This document shows positions 1 to 9,959 of a stretch of 64,000 bases of DNA, piece after piece. Numbering within the stretch: position 1 is the stretch's first letter; each line of letters begins with the position of its first letter. The notes under the pieces are model-generated. The model did not search any database, was not told the DNA's origin, and saw nothing but the letters and a program-made list of their open reading frames with translations. The position numbers and the translations under genes were made by a program. The stretch is taken from contig JAVSMU010000001.1 in assembly GCA_032027045.1 (NCBI GenBank), forward strand, positions 2,506,620 to 2,570,619, in the 5' to 3' direction. This DNA comes from Truepera sp. GTDB lineage: Bacteria; Deinococcota; Deinococci; Deinococcales; Trueperaceae.

Positions 1-1064
1 GGGAAGCCCGTGGGAGAAGCGCGCGCGTCGGTCTTGACGTGCGCCTTGCCGGCAGCGATGAGTTCGAGCACAGAGCGCTTGATTCCTTGGGCGATGCCGG
101 ACTCGCGGCAGTAGGCAAACAGCGTGCCCACCTGCACTCCCGCGGCGCCGTGCGCTTGTGCTTTCTCCAGCCCCTCGGGCGAGCCGAAGCCGCCAGCGAG
201 CCAGAACGGCAGGCCCAGATCGCGCATCTTCTCCAGGTCGGCCACGTCGCGGTCACCGTAGACGGGCTGACCTTCGTCATCGAATACGTTCTTGACCCGC
301 GGCGGCGCGTTGTGGCCGCCGGCGGTCGGACCTTCCACGACGAAGCCTTCTATGGAACCGGTCGCCTTCTTCTGCAGCATGCTCGCGAGCGAGTGCGAGG
401 AGACGATCGGTAGGAACGCGGGTCGCTTGAGGTTGCTATGGCCCTCGGCGCCGTAGTCGCGCGGGTCGAAGACCAGCAGTTCGCCGTCGCGGCGGAACTC
501 CGGCAGGTCCGGCGACTCGGTAACTTCCAACCTCACCGCGGCCGGCTCGTGAAGCGACAGGCGGTCGAGTGCCTCCGGGATCTCGCGGGGGATGCCCGCA
601 CCCATAAGCACGTAGTCGACGCCCGCCAACATGGAGCCGTACAGCGATGGCAGGTTGGGCAATTGGATCTTGGTGAGTAGGTTGACACCTACCTTGCCGC
701 TATGGCCCTCCTTGGCGAGGAAGACCTCGACGAAGGACGCGAGCATCCCCAGGCCGTTCTGCTCGTGGTTGTCTCCGCCCGCGCTGAACATGGGAGCACG
801 CCGGTACGGCTTACCGGGCTTGCGTCCTTCCGGGAGGAAGTACCGTTCGAGGGCCGCCTTCGCGATATCCGGGAGCGGGAACGCCGCTAGTGCCCGGCGG
901 ACCAGACCTCCGGCGTCGCCGTCCTGCAAACGCCTCACCATGACGGTGTCGATGCCGGTCGCCGAGACGACGCCGAGTTGCCCGAAAGACGAGACTGCCC
1001 GCGCAAGCCTCCAATTGGAGACCGCTACCCCCATGCCGCCCTGGATTACTTCAGCTAGTTTCAA
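1..1064 (-). CDS. Nitronate monooxygenase (2-nitropropane dioxygenase family), 3' end cut by window edge
   Basis: FMN-dependent TIM-barrel enzyme expected to oxidise alkyl nitronates. I translated this frame by hand. It opens LKLAEVIQGGMGVAVSNWRL, the usual N-terminal IQGGM(G/A) motif. Later it shows GVNLLTKIQLPNLPSLYG, VEGPTAGGHN (the FMN-loop glycine/histidine motif), LAGGFGSPEGL and GVQVGTLFAYCRESG. The last codons in the window (ASPTGFP) match the family's C-terminal third, so roughly the final 70-120 residues lie outside. No ATG or GTG is available upstream of the first motif, so the start is TTG at 1062-1064. A TATGAT box ends 8 nt before it, suggesting a leaderless message. It is downstream of the xyl operon but behind a hairpin and its own promoter, so it is probably a separate unit. 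Confidence 0.85.
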   Translation of the reverse strand, partial: MKLAEVIQGGMGVAVSNWRLARAVSSFGQLGVVSATGIDTVMVRRLQDGDAGGLVRRALAAFPLPDIAKAALERYFLPEGRKPGKPYRRAPMFSAGGDNHEQNGLGMLASFVEVFLAKEGHSGKVGVNLLTKIQLPNLPSLYGSMLAGVDYVLMGAGIPREIPEALDRLSLHEPAAVRLEVTESPDLPEFRRDGELLVFDPRDYGAEGHSNLKRPAFLPIVSSHSLASMLQKKATGSIEGFVVEGPTAGGHNAPPRVKNVFDDEGQPVYGDRDVADLEKMRDLGLPFWLAGGFGSPEGLEKAQAHGAAGVQVGTLFAYCRESGIAQGIKRSVLELIAAGKAHVKTDARASPTGF

Positions 1065-1072
1065 GATGGGCC

Positions 1073-1078
1073 ATCATA
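1073..1078 (-). promoter_or_regulatory. -10 box TATGAT, leaderless promoter of the nitronate monooxygenase gene
   Basis: TATGAT on the minus strand ends 8 nt before the TTG start at 1064, and there is no Shine-Dalgarno sequence. The spacing fits a transcript starting at or next to the initiation codon. I see no convincing -35 box. Confidence 0.45.
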
Positions 1079-1160
1079 AGCACGAACTGGGCCGATAGGA
1101 GTGATTAGGGCGACTGATGGGCCCCGGTCCGTTCCGTCGGAACCGCACACTGCCGGCGCC

Positions 1161-1178
1161 GGCCGCTCGGTCGCGGCC
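1161..1178 (-). terminator. Hairpin just after xylB, possible end of the xyl operon
   Basis: A perfect 6-bp stem (GGCCGC/GCGGCC, 6-nt loop) starts 3 nt past the xylB stop codon. The self-complementary GCCGGCGCCGGC at 1152-1163 overlaps its foot. There is no U-tract, so this could be a weak terminator or an mRNA 3'-end stabiliser. Confidence 0.4.
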
Positions 1179-1180
1179 CC

Positions 1181-2632
1181 CTAAAGCATGTCGGGCGCGC
1201 GTTCGCGGTAGCGCTCGTACGCCTCTACGAGGGCCGGGACTTGCCGCGGCTCGAGGGTGTCGGCAACGCTGATGCGCGGCCGCACGTCCGCCCCCAGCCC
1301 CCGCCACCCCAAGAGCGCCGCCCCGTAGGCCGCACCGTTCTCCTCGGCCAGTCGTGTCACGGGGAGGTGGAGGGCGTCGGCCAGCAGTTGCACCCAGAGG
1401 CGGGAGCGGCTGCCGCCGCCCGTGGCCACCAGCTCCTTCAGGTCGCTCAGCGGGCGCATGATCTCGAAGGCATGAGCGAGGCTGAACGCCACCCCCTCCA
1501 ACACGGCTCGCACCAGGTCGGCGGACGATGTCGCCAGGCTCAGGCCACGCCAAGCGCCCCGCAGGTCGGGGTCGAGGTACGGGGAGCGTTCGCCGGCGAG
1601 GTAGGGGTGGAAGGTAACGCCTCCCGCTCCGGTGGGGCTGGTGGCGGCGAGTTCCGCGAGCGAGGCGGCATCCAACGTTGGGAAGAGGGTCTCCTGCACC
1701 CAGCGCAGGCTTCCGGCCGCCGAGAGCGTGACGCCCATCAGCAGGAAGCCGCCATCGGCATGGGCGAACAGGTGTGCCCTGCCACCGGGCGCCGGCGTCG
1801 GCCGCTCGAGCGGCGCCTGCAGCACGCCGGAGGTGCCGAGCGACACGCTGCCGCGGCCCAGGTCATGCCGCGAGATGCCCAGGCCCGTCGCCGCGGCGGC
1901 GTTGTCGCCCGCGCCGGCCACCACCGGCGTGCCGGCAGGAACGCCCGTCGCACGGGCCGCGGCACCGCTCACGCGCCCGACGACGGTGTCTGACGCGATC
2001 AACGGCGGGTACAGACCGGCGTCCAAGCCCAGCGCCGAGAGGATCCCCTCGTCCCAGCGGCCGGACCGCAGGTCGAAGGCGTTCGAGCCAGAAGCGTCGG
2101 TCGGCTCCGCCTTGCGCTCTCCCGTCAGTCGGAACGTGAGGTAGTCCTTCGGGAACAACACCGTGCGCGTGCGCGCGAACGCCGCCGGTTCGTGGCGCCT
2201 CAGCCACACTAGCTTGGCGAGCTGGAAGCCGGTGATCGCGGGGTTGCCGCCACGCTCGACGAGTGTGCTACGCGGCACCGCCAGTTCTATCTCGGCGACG
2301 GCGTCGTCGGTGCGCTGGTCGTTCCACAAGATGGGGTTGCGCACCACCGCGCCATCCGCGTCGAGCGGAACCAGCCCGTGCATCTGCCCGGTCAGCGCTA
2401 TGGCCTCAGGCGGCCGGGGCGACCGCCTCGCGACCTCGGTCAGCACCGCTGCCGCCGCCGCCCACCATGCGTCGGCCGACTGCTCCGTCCAGCCCGGTCG
2501 GGGGACGAGTAACGGGTAACCGGACCCATGTTCCGCCAGCACCTCGCCGCGGCCGTTCACCGCCGTCGCCTTGGCGCCGCTGGTGCCGATGTCGAGGCCT
2601 ATGACGGTGCGGTCGTCCGCGGCTGCATGCAT
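1181..2632 (-). CDS. xylB: Xylulokinase
   Basis: FGGY-family sugar kinase of 483 residues that phosphorylates D-xylulose with ATP, feeding the pentose phosphate pathway. Visible motifs: N-terminal phosphate-binding LDIGTSGAKA (13-22), substrate loop TGQMHG (81-86), LWNDQR (102-107), and GAGDNAAAATG with the expected catalytic Asp near 243. A C-terminal ATP-binding stretch ATGGGSRS is also present. The start is the ATG at 2632 because GGAGG lies 6 nt upstream; the reading frame stays open farther upstream, but that is a shadow of xylA. It is the last gene of the xyl operon, 32 nt after xylA. Length and motifs are normal for the family. A related FGGY kinase is possible, but xylA as neighbour makes xylulose the likely substrate. 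Confidence 0.93.
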   Translation of the reverse strand: MHAAADDRTVIGLDIGTSGAKATAVNGRGEVLAEHGSGYPLLVPRPGWTEQSADAWWAAAAAVLTEVARRSPRPPEAIALTGQMHGLVPLDADGAVVRNPILWNDQRTDDAVAEIELAVPRSTLVERGGNPAITGFQLAKLVWLRRHEPAAFARTRTVLFPKDYLTFRLTGERKAEPTDASGSNAFDLRSGRWDEGILSALGLDAGLYPPLIASDTVVGRVSGAAARATGVPAGTPVVAGAGDNAAAATGLGISRHDLGRGSVSLGTSGVLQAPLERPTPAPGGRAHLFAHADGGFLLMGVTLSAAGSLRWVQETLFPTLDAASLAELAATSPTGAGGVTFHPYLAGERSPYLDPDLRGAWRGLSLATSSADLVRAVLEGVAFSLAHAFEIMRPLSDLKELVATGGGSRSRLWVQLLADALHLPVTRLAEENGAAYGAALLGWRGLGADVRPRISVADTLEPRQVPALVEAYERYRERAPDML

Positions 2633-2642
2633 CGAGAACCTC

Positions 2643-2664
2643 CTGGTGGCGGCCTGGTGGCGGC
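2643..2664. repeat. 11-nt tandem duplication in the xylA-xylB gap
   Basis: CTGGTGGCGGC occurs twice head to tail, directly abutting the xylA stop codon and next to the xylB ribosome-binding site. Confidence 0.8.
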
Positions 2665-3825
2665 CTAGTCGCGCGCGCCGGTCAGGTGATCGAAGACGAC
2701 CTGGTCGATGCGCTCGAGCTGCGGGCCGCGCCGGCGCATCTGATGAAGGTCGAACTCGCGCTCCTTCAAGGCGGTGGCCGCGGTGCGCTCGTAGGGCGCG
2801 AGCTTCGGCAGGGCCGCGTCCTCGACGCGGTAGCCGGCAAGCAGGGACTGGAACTCCTCGTCCTCTCGCAGCGCCTCCGCCTTGTGTTTCAAGATCAGAT
2901 AACTGCGCATGCAGCCGCGCGCGAACTCCCACACCCCCTCCTCGTCCTCGGTGCGCAGCGCGTGCGCGTCGAAGTGCCGTGGTCCGTCGTAGTGCTCCTC
3001 CAGCAGCATGACCGTGAACAGCGCCGTCTTGAGGCTCTCGGCGCCGAAGCGGAGGTCCTGGTCGAAGCGGCCCATCTTCTGGTCGTTCAGGTCCACGTGG
3101 AAAAGCTTGCCGGCGTCGATGGCCTGGGCCAGGGCGTGGGGGAAGTTGAGGCCCGCCATGGTCTCGTGAGCGAACTCGGGGTTCACGCCCACCATCTCCG
3201 GCTTCGCCAGCGTGGCGATGAAACCGAGGGCGGCACCGACGCTGGGCAAGAAGGCGTCGCCCCGCGGCTCGTTCGGCTTGGGCTCGAGGGCGAAGCGCAG
3301 TTCGTAGCCCTGGTCGACGGCGTACTCGCACAGGAAGTCGATGGCGTCGCGGTACCACGCGAGGGAGTCGAGCAGCTTACCTGCCCCGTCGACCTCGCTG
3401 CCCTCGCGACCACCCCAGAACACGTACGTCCGCGCGCCCAGTTCGACGCCCAAGTCCATCGCGCGCATCGTCTTCTGCAGCGCGTATGCGCGCACGCGCG
3501 CGTCGGCACTGGTGAACGCGCCGTCCTTGAACACCGGGTCGCTGAATAGGTTGGTGGTCGCCATGGGCACGACCATGCCATGCTCCGCCAGTGCCTGGCC
3601 GAACTCGCGCACGATACGGTCGCGCTGGTGGGCATTGCTGCCGGGTGGGACCAGGTCGTCGTCGTGGAAGTTGACGCCCCACGCTCCCAGCGCGGCCAGC
3701 TTGCCCACGCTGTACACGGGGTCCAGTGGCAGGCGGGTGGGCGCACCGAACGGGTCGCGCCCGACGTTGCCCACGGTCCAGAGTCCGAAACTGAACCGGT
3801 GCTCGGGCCTTGGTGAAAGGTCCAT
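2665..3825 (-). CDS. xylA: Xylose isomerase (short, actinobacterial/Thermus-type)
   Basis: Interconverts D-xylose and D-xylulose in the cytoplasm; a metal-dependent TIM barrel. The 386-residue length matches the short class I enzymes. Visible residues: catalytic-site FHDDD (53-57, His54), [10 protein letters not shown] (181-190, metal ligand Glu181 and Lys183), NPEFAHE (215-221, Glu217 and His220), FHVDLNDQ (242-249) and [13 protein letters not shown] at 3825 is preceded by TGGAGG at 6-nt spacing. The gene starts 2 nt after the dehydrogenase gene ends, so the two are almost certainly co-transcribed and coupled. Nothing is missing or odd. Confidence 0.96.
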   Translation of the reverse strand: MDLSPRPEHRFSFGLWTVGNVGRDPFGAPTRLPLDPVYSVGKLAALGAWGVNFHDDDLVPPGSNAHQRDRIVREFGQALAEHGMVVPMATTNLFSDPVFKDGAFTSADARVRAYALQKTMRAMDLGVELGARTYVFWGGREGSEVDGAGKLLDSLAWYRDAIDFLCEYAVDQGYELRFALEPKPNEPRGDAFLPSVGAALGFIATLAKPEMVGVNPEFAHETMAGLNFPHALAQAIDAGKLFHVDLNDQKMGRFDQDLRFGAESLKTALFTVMLLEEHYDGPRHFDAHALRTEDEEGVWEFARGCMRSYLILKHKAEALREDEEFQSLLAGYRVEDAALPKLAPYERTAATALKEREFDLHQMRRRGPQLERIDQVVFDHLTGARD

Positions 3826-3827
3826 CG

Positions 3828-5055
3828 TCAACCTCCAGAGTCGAAAGCGCCGCCCGCGGGGTCGACGAAGGGCGTCCATTTCGTGGTGGACGCGGACGAA
3901 GCGACTGCCGCCTCGATGAAGGCCACGCCGCGCGCGCCGTCGAGCACCGTTGGGAAGTCGGGGGCTACCGCGCCCGCCGCGGAGCCGGCGCCGAGGCTGC
4001 CGGCCGACGCTCCGCCGCCCGGGCCCGCGCCCTGGCGCGCCGCGATGGCGGCGGCGACGTTGGTGTAGACGTTGGCGAACGCTTCGATGAACGCCTCGGG
4101 GTGCCCCGAGGGCAGCCGCGTGTTGGCCTGCGCGGCCGCGCCCAGGTAGCCGCCCCCGTTGCGGGTCAGGATGCGCGTCGGCCCCTCGAGCGTCTTGTGG
4201 ATCAGCTTGTTCGGCTCTTCCTGGCGCCAGAGGAGTCCGCCGGTGGTGCCGTAGACGCGGATGCGCAGGTCGTTCTCCTCGCCCACCTCGATCTGGCTGG
4301 TGATCATCACGCCCTTGGCGCCGCCATGGAAACGCAGCAGCAGGTTGGCGTCGTCGTCTAGGCGCCGGCCGGGCACGAAGCTGGTCAGGTCGGCGCAAAG
4401 CGCGCTCAGCTCGAGCCCCGTGACGGTGGCAACCAGGTTCTCGGCGTGGCTGCCGATGTCGCCGATGGCCCCGCCGATCCCGGATCGCGCCGGGTCGGCG
4501 CGCCAGACCGCCTGTTTGGCGCCGGTGTCCTCGAGCTTGGTGGCGAGCCAGCCCTGGTTGTACTCGACGATCACCTTGCGGATCTCGCCGATCGCGCCCT
4601 CTTCAACCAGGCGGCGCGCCTCCTTCACCAGCGGGTAGCCGGTGTAGTTGTAGGTGACGGCGAAGACGGTGCCGGCGGCCTCCACCGCCCGCACCAGGTC
4701 GGCGGCCTGTTCGGAGTCGAGCACCATCGGCTTGTCGCACAAGACGTGGAAGCCGGCCTCCGTGAAGGCCTTCGCCACGGGATAGTGCAGGTGGTTGGGC
4801 GTCACGACGGAGACGGCGTCGATGCGCTCACCCACGGGCAGGGCCAGTTCGCGTTCGAGCATCTCCTCCCACGTCGGGTACGGGCGCGCCAGGCCGATCG
4901 CGCGGCCGCTCTCCAGCGCCCGTTCCGGCGTGCTCGAGAGCGCACCGGCCGTGATCTCCCAGGCGCCGTCGAGGCGGGCCGCCATGCGGTGCACCGCGCC
5001 TATGAAGGCGCCCGAGCCGCCGCCGACCATGCCGAGCTTCAGCGGTCTTCTGGGC

Positions 5056-5063
<8 letters not shown>
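3828..5063 (-). CDS. Gfo/Idh/MocA-family NAD(P)-dependent sugar dehydrogenase
   Basis: Predicted cytoplasmic oxidoreductase of 411 residues. The N-terminal Rossmann segment has [10 protein letters not shown] (11-20). The family's catalytic lysine motif appears as CDKP (109-112, Lys111) instead of EKP. GDIGSH (201-206) supplies the usual Asp/His pair. Near residues 335-360 there is a Gly/Ala-rich stretch ([17 protein letters not shown]) that looks like a flexible insertion. The ATG at 5063 follows GGGAGGA and overlaps the end of the epimerase gene by 8 nt, implying translational coupling. The exact substrate is unknown; sequences of this general type include levoglucosan and inositol dehydrogenases. 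Its place between transporter and xylA suggests it acts on the imported sugar or a glycoside of it. Confidence 0.85.
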
Positions 5064-6069
<1,006 letters not shown>

Positions 6070-6105
6070 TTGTTGCTCCTTCCTTTTGCTTGTGCGGTGC
6101 GGCCT

Positions 6106-6127
6106 GGGGCGGCCAACGTGCCGCCCC
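6106..6127 (-). terminator. Strong hairpin after the sugar-binding-protein gene
   Basis: Perfect 8-bp GC stem (GGGGCGGC/GCCGCCCC) with a 6-nt loop, 23 nt past the binding-protein stop. It lacks a U-tract and the next gene is on the same strand. It is therefore better read as a partial terminator or 3'-end stabiliser that would raise binding-protein mRNA relative to downstream enzymes. Confidence 0.5.
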
Positions 6128-6149
6128 CTTGCCGCTTCGGTTCAGGCGC

Positions 6150-7091
6150 TCAGAACGGCGAGTCGGGGAAGTAGTAGCGCGCCGCGTTCTCGGGCGTGAT
6201 GAGGGTGGCGTCGAGGATGTAGTTGCCCAGCATGGGGGCGTCGGACATGAAGTGCAGGGCCGTGACTTCCATCGCGGTGTAGATCATGGCCGGCGGGTAG
6301 AGGACGTCGACGGGTACTAGCCTGTCGCCGTCGAGCACGCGCTTGATCATCTCCTTCATGCCGGCGCCGCCGACTACGAACATCTCGTTCTCGCGGCCGG
6401 CCTGGCGCAGCGCCTCGATGACGCCGACTGTGATGTCGTCGTCTTGGGCCCAGACTGCGTCGATCTTGGGGAAGCGGGCCAGGAAGTCCTGCATTACTTC
6501 GAAGCCGTCGTCGCGGTTCCAGTTGGCGTAAGCGTTGTCGAGGACCTTGATGTCGGTCTTGTCGAGTACTTCCATGCAGGCGTTGAACCGCTGGTCGTCG
6601 ATGACCGTCGGGATGCCACGCAGGATGACGATCTGGCCCTTACCGCCCAAGCGTTCGGCGATGTACTCGCAGCTCACGCGGCCCATCCCGGGGTTGTCGC
6701 CGGCGACGTAGATGTCGTCGATTCCGGGTTCGATCAGGCCGCGGTCGACCACGGTGATGAACACGCCCTGAGCCTTGACCTGGGCAACGGGCGCCGTGAG
6801 CGGGTCGGACTCGAACGGCAGGATGATGAGGGCGTCGATCTTGTTGACCGCCACCAGGTCCTCCAGGTCGTTGGCCTGCTTCTCGGAGCTGCCGGCGGTG
6901 GTGATGATGAAGTCGAGGTTAGGGAAGCGGGCCTCGAGGATCTTCTCGCCCTGGGCGGCCCAGTAGTTGATGCCACCGGTCCAGCCGTGAGTAGCGGACG
7001 GGATAGAGACCCCGATGACGTACTTGTCTTGGGCGAAGCCGATGCCGACTAGGGCGGCGAGGGCGACGAGCAGTGCGATTCTGCGGAACAT
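6150..7091 (-). CDS. Sugar ABC transporter periplasmic substrate-binding protein
   Basis: 313-residue class I periplasmic binding protein (RbsB/XylF-like, Peripla_BP_4). Residues 1-20 form a signal peptide (MFRRIALLVALAALVGIGFA) with no lipobox, so it is exported and free or held by other means. The mature part has IGVSIPSATHGWTGGINYW and the ribose-binding-type signatures DALIILPFESDP, VVDRGL and WAQDDDITVGVIEAL. AGGAGG precedes the ATG. Together with the permease and ATPase upstream it forms a complete pentose-type ABC importer. The substrate is inferred as xylose or a related sugar from the operon, not from the binding site. Confidence 0.9.
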   Translation of the reverse strand: MFRRIALLVALAALVGIGFAQDKYVIGVSIPSATHGWTGGINYWAAQGEKILEARFPNLDFIITTAGSSEKQANDLEDLVAVNKIDALIILPFESDPLTAPVAQVKAQGVFITVVDRGLIEPGIDDIYVAGDNPGMGRVSCEYIAERLGGKGQIVILRGIPTVIDDQRFNACMEVLDKTDIKVLDNAYANWNRDDGFEVMQDFLARFPKIDAVWAQDDDITVGVIEALRQAGRENEMFVVGGAGMKEMIKRVLDGDRLVPVDVLYPPAMIYTAMEVTALHFMSDAPMLGNYILDATLITPENAARYYFPDSPF

Positions 7092-7191
7092 TCGGTCCTC
7101 CTACTGTTGGGGTGCGTGACGAACTGTCGGCACGCGGTTGGTGGAACGCGCGTATCTGGGCGCCCGAGGGGGCCGCGGAACCTCCCTTCTT

Positions 7192-8199
7192 TCAACCACG
7201 GCGGCCACGCTGGAGCAGCACGGCGCCGATGATGATGAGGCCTTGGACTGCCTGGTTGAGGTACTGACTGATGACGTCGGTGAGGTTGAGTACGTTGCCG
7301 ATGGTCGTGAGGAGCAGCGCGCCGACGATCGTGCCCCACACGTGGCCCGACCCGCCCTTGAGGGCGGTGCCACCGATGATCACGGCGGCGATGGCCTCGA
7401 GTTCCCACAGCAAGCCGGTGGACCCGGAAGCCGAGCCGAGCCTCGGAACGTAGATGACGACGGCGATGGCCACGCACACGCCCGCGATCACGTAGGTGAG
7501 GGTCTTGACGCGGTTGACGCGGATGGCCGAGTAGCGGGCGACGTCGGGGTTGGAGCCGATGGCCTGAACGTAGCGACCGAAGCGGGTGCGGTGGAGCAGG
7601 ACGCTGCCGGCGATGGCCACCAGCGCGAAGATGATTACGGGCCACGGGACGCCGAGCACGTTGCCGTAGAACGCCGGCCGGTACGTGCCGCGCAGGCCCA
7701 GCTCCAACGAGATCGTGCCGCCGTTGGCCAGGTAGGTCACGAGCGCGCGGTAGATGCCGAGCGTGCCCAGAGTGACGATGAACGGCTCTATCCGCCCCTT
7801 GGTGATGGTGAACCCGTTGAGGAAGCCCGCCACCAGCCCCAGGGCCAGTGCCAGGGCGACGCCAAGCAGGATGACCGTGACGTTGGAGCTTATGGAATCG
7901 TTCAGGCGGTTCATCGCGAGGATCATGGCGCCGGCGATGAACGCCGCCATGGAGCCGACCGACAGGTCGATGCCGCCGGCGATGATCACGAACGTCGCGC
8001 CCACGGCGATGATGCCGATGAACGACGAGCGCGTGAGCACGTTGAGCAGGTTGTTGGACGATAGGAACACCGGGTTGATCAGAGCGCCCAGCACGAACAA
8101 CGCGGCCAGGCCGAGCAGTGGCGTGAACGTCTGCCAGTCGATGCGCCGTAGGAGGCGCACCGCGGCGTTAGGCGACCGCGTCGTGGCGGGGGTGTCCAT
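7192..8199 (-). CDS. Sugar ABC transporter permease (RbsC/XylH family)
   Basis: 335-residue inner-membrane protein with about 8-10 hydrophobic segments. The family signature [18 protein letters not shown] lies near residues 67-84, and [22 protein letters not shown] supplies the EAA-like contact with the ATPase. The ATG at 8199 lies inside the end of the ATPase gene (32-nt overlap) with GGGAG upstream, so synthesis is coupled. A 100-nt gap with no obvious promoter separates it from the binding-protein gene downstream. Confidence 0.92.
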   Translation of the reverse strand: MDTPATTRSPNAAVRLLRRIDWQTFTPLLGLAALFVLGALINPVFLSSNNLLNVLTRSSFIGIIAVGATFVIIAGGIDLSVGSMAAFIAGAMILAMNRLNDSISSNVTVILLGVALALALGLVAGFLNGFTITKGRIEPFIVTLGTLGIYRALVTYLANGGTISLELGLRGTYRPAFYGNVLGVPWPVIIFALVAIAGSVLLHRTRFGRYVQAIGSNPDVARYSAIRVNRVKTLTYVIAGVCVAIAVVIYVPRLGSASGSTGLLWELEAIAAVIIGGTALKGGSGHVWGTIVGALLLTTIGNVLNLTDVISQYLNQAVQGLIIIGAVLLQRGRRG

Positions 8200-9700
8200 A
8201 CCCGCTCCCTTCGTCCTTGAGCCCGGTGGCGAACTGCACGATCTCCTCCTCCGTGATCCGCGTCTCGCTCAAGACGCCCGTGATGCGGCCGGAGCGCATC
8301 ACGACGACGCGGTGCGCCAGCCCGATCACCTCGCTCATCTCCGACGAGATCACCACGACGGCCTTACCCAAGCGCGCGAGTTCGGCGATGTAGAAGTAGA
8401 TCTCGCGCTTGGTGCCTACGTCGATGCCACGGGTGGGCTCGTCGAGGATCACGATGTCGGGTTGGGTGAGCATGATCTTGGCGAGCACCAGCTTCTGCTG
8501 GTTCCCACCGGAGAGGGTCCCGGCGAGCACGTCGAGGTGCGCGGCGCGGATGTCGAACTCGCGCTGCGCCTGCTCCAGGGCACCGCGCTCTGCCCTCTCG
8601 TCCAAGAACGGGCGGGCGAAGCGCTCGAGTGCCTGCAACGTCAGGTTGGGCCTTAGGCGCATGTCGCTCATCAAGCCCTTGCCCTTGCGATCTTCGGTGA
8701 GGTAGGCGATGCCCGCGCGCTTCGCGGCCTCCGGGTTGTGCAGGTGGACGGCCTCGCCCCGAACGCGCACGCTCCCTTGGCCAGGTCGCAGTCCCAGGAG
8801 TCCCTCGAACAACTCGGTGCGCCCGGCCCCGACCAGGCCGGAGAACGCCAGCACCTCGCCCGCGTGAAGGTCGAAGGACGCCGACGTCACCGCGCCGGGA
8901 ACATGGAAGTCGCGAACCTCGAGCATTACTGGGGCGTCGAGGCGGACCTGCTTCTCGGGGTACATGTCGGCAAGGTCGCGCCCGACCATCAGGCGCGCCA
9001 TGTCGTGCTCGGAAGTGTCGCCGATGGCCTTGGTCGCGATGTGGTTGCCGTCGCGCAGGATGGTCACGCGATCGGCGATCGCCATGACCTCGTCGAGCTT
9101 GTGGGACACGTAAACCACCGCGACCCCCTCGGCCGCTAGGCGGCGGATGAGGCCGAACAGCACCTCGGTCTCGGCCCCCGTGAGCACGTCGGTCGGTTCG
9201 TCCATGAAGAGCACGCGCACCTCGCGTGAAACGGCCTTGGCGATCTCGACCATCTGCTTATCCGACACGGAAAGATCGTCCACGCGGGTTCTGGGGTCGA
9301 CGGTCGTCTCCAGTTGTGTCAGGAGCTCCGCGGTGCGAGCGCGCATGGCGGCCTTGTCCAGGAACGGGCCGCGCGTGAGTTCGCGTCCGAGGAAGACGTT
9401 CTCCTCGACGGTCAGGTCGCCTGCGAGGTTGAACTCCTGGTGGATCAGTACCAGCCCGAGGGCTTCGGCCTCTCCGCTGCCGCGGAAGCGCACCTCCTGG
9501 CCCTGTAACCGGATGTCGCCGGAAGTCGGTTGAAGGTAGCCGCTGAGGCACTTCATGAGCGTCGACTTGCCGGCGCCGTTCTCGCCCACCAGGGCGTGGA
9601 CCTCACCGGGCTGGAAGTCGATGTCGACCCCGTGCAGTACCTCCACCGGACCGAACGCATGGCTCAGGGCGGTGGCGGTGAGTAGCGGGGAGTCCGGCAT
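8168..9700 (-). CDS. Sugar ABC transporter ATP-binding protein, two NBDs (RbsA/XylG family)
   Basis: 510 residues with two nucleotide-binding domains in tandem. NBD1: Walker [10 protein letters not shown] (39-47), a signature replaced by LSVSDKQ, and Walker [12 protein letters not shown], typical of this family. NBD2: a degenerate Walker A (GLVGAGRTE), intact signature LSGGNQQK and Walker [13 protein letters not shown]. It energises pentose import together with the permease. It is the first gene of the operon; a 259-nt gap to the divergent ROK regulator carries the promoters. An AGAGAGG stretch lies about 12 nt before the ATG, so the start is probable rather than certain. Confidence 0.93.
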   Translation of the reverse strand: MPDSPLLTATALSHAFGPVEVLHGVDIDFQPGEVHALVGENGAGKSTLMKCLSGYLQPTSGDIRLQGQEVRFRGSGEAEALGLVLIHQEFNLAGDLTVEENVFLGRELTRGPFLDKAAMRARTAELLTQLETTVDPRTRVDDLSVSDKQMVEIAKAVSREVRVLFMDEPTDVLTGAETEVLFGLIRRLAAEGVAVVYVSHKLDEVMAIADRVTILRDGNHIATKAIGDTSEHDMARLMVGRDLADMYPEKQVRLDAPVMLEVRDFHVPGAVTSASFDLHAGEVLAFSGLVGAGRTELFEGLLGLRPGQGSVRVRGEAVHLHNPEAAKRAGIAYLTEDRKGKGLMSDMRLRPNLTLQALERFARPFLDERAERGALEQAQREFDIRAAHLDVLAGTLSGGNQQKLVLAKIMLTQPDIVILDEPTRGIDVGTKREIYFYIAELARLGKAVVVISSEMSEVIGLAHRVVVMRSGRITGVLSETRITEEEIVQFATGLKDEGSGYGHPRHDAVA

Positions 9701-9819
9701 CTTCCAGGGCCTCTCTGTCGGCGGGCGACGCAGCGCGCGGCTTCTCGGTGTCGAGTTCTTGAGCGTCGAACCCCTTGACGGGGCGCCGGCACGGCCGGCG
9801 GGGAGGTGGAGTGGCGGTG

Positions 9820-9838
9820 GTCAACGAAATAAGTTGAC
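9820..9838. promoter_or_regulatory. 19-bp palindrome, candidate operator of the ROK regulator
   Basis: GTCAAC-N7-GTTGAC, perfect 6-bp arms. It overlaps the -35 of the regulator promoter on plus and the -10 of the xyl operon promoter on minus, where a repressor would block both. Assignment to the ROK protein is inference from position. Confidence 0.6.
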
Positions 9839-9855
9839 ACTCGAACTAATTGTAA
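9827..9855 (-). promoter_or_regulatory. Candidate xyl operon promoter
   Basis: Minus strand: -35 TTACAA (9850-9855), 17-nt spacer, -10 TTATTT (9827-9832). It is weaker than the divergent promoter. The leader to the ATPase start would be about 120 nt. Confidence 0.45.
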
Positions 9856-9862
9856 CTATAGT
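9834..9862 (+). promoter_or_regulatory. Near-consensus sigma-70 promoter for the ROK regulator
   Basis: TTGACA (9834-9839), exactly 17 nt, then TATAGT (9857-9862), followed by a leader of roughly 90 nt. One of the few full -35/-10 promoters in the window. Confidence 0.75.
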
Positions 9863-9959
9863 CCGGGTGTAGGGCTCCGTCAAGCCGGTTACGGCCTTCA
9901 GCGCTTGGGCTCAGGCCGCCTCGCCGAAGTGGTGACGGGCCCACGAAGAAGGAGTCGCC

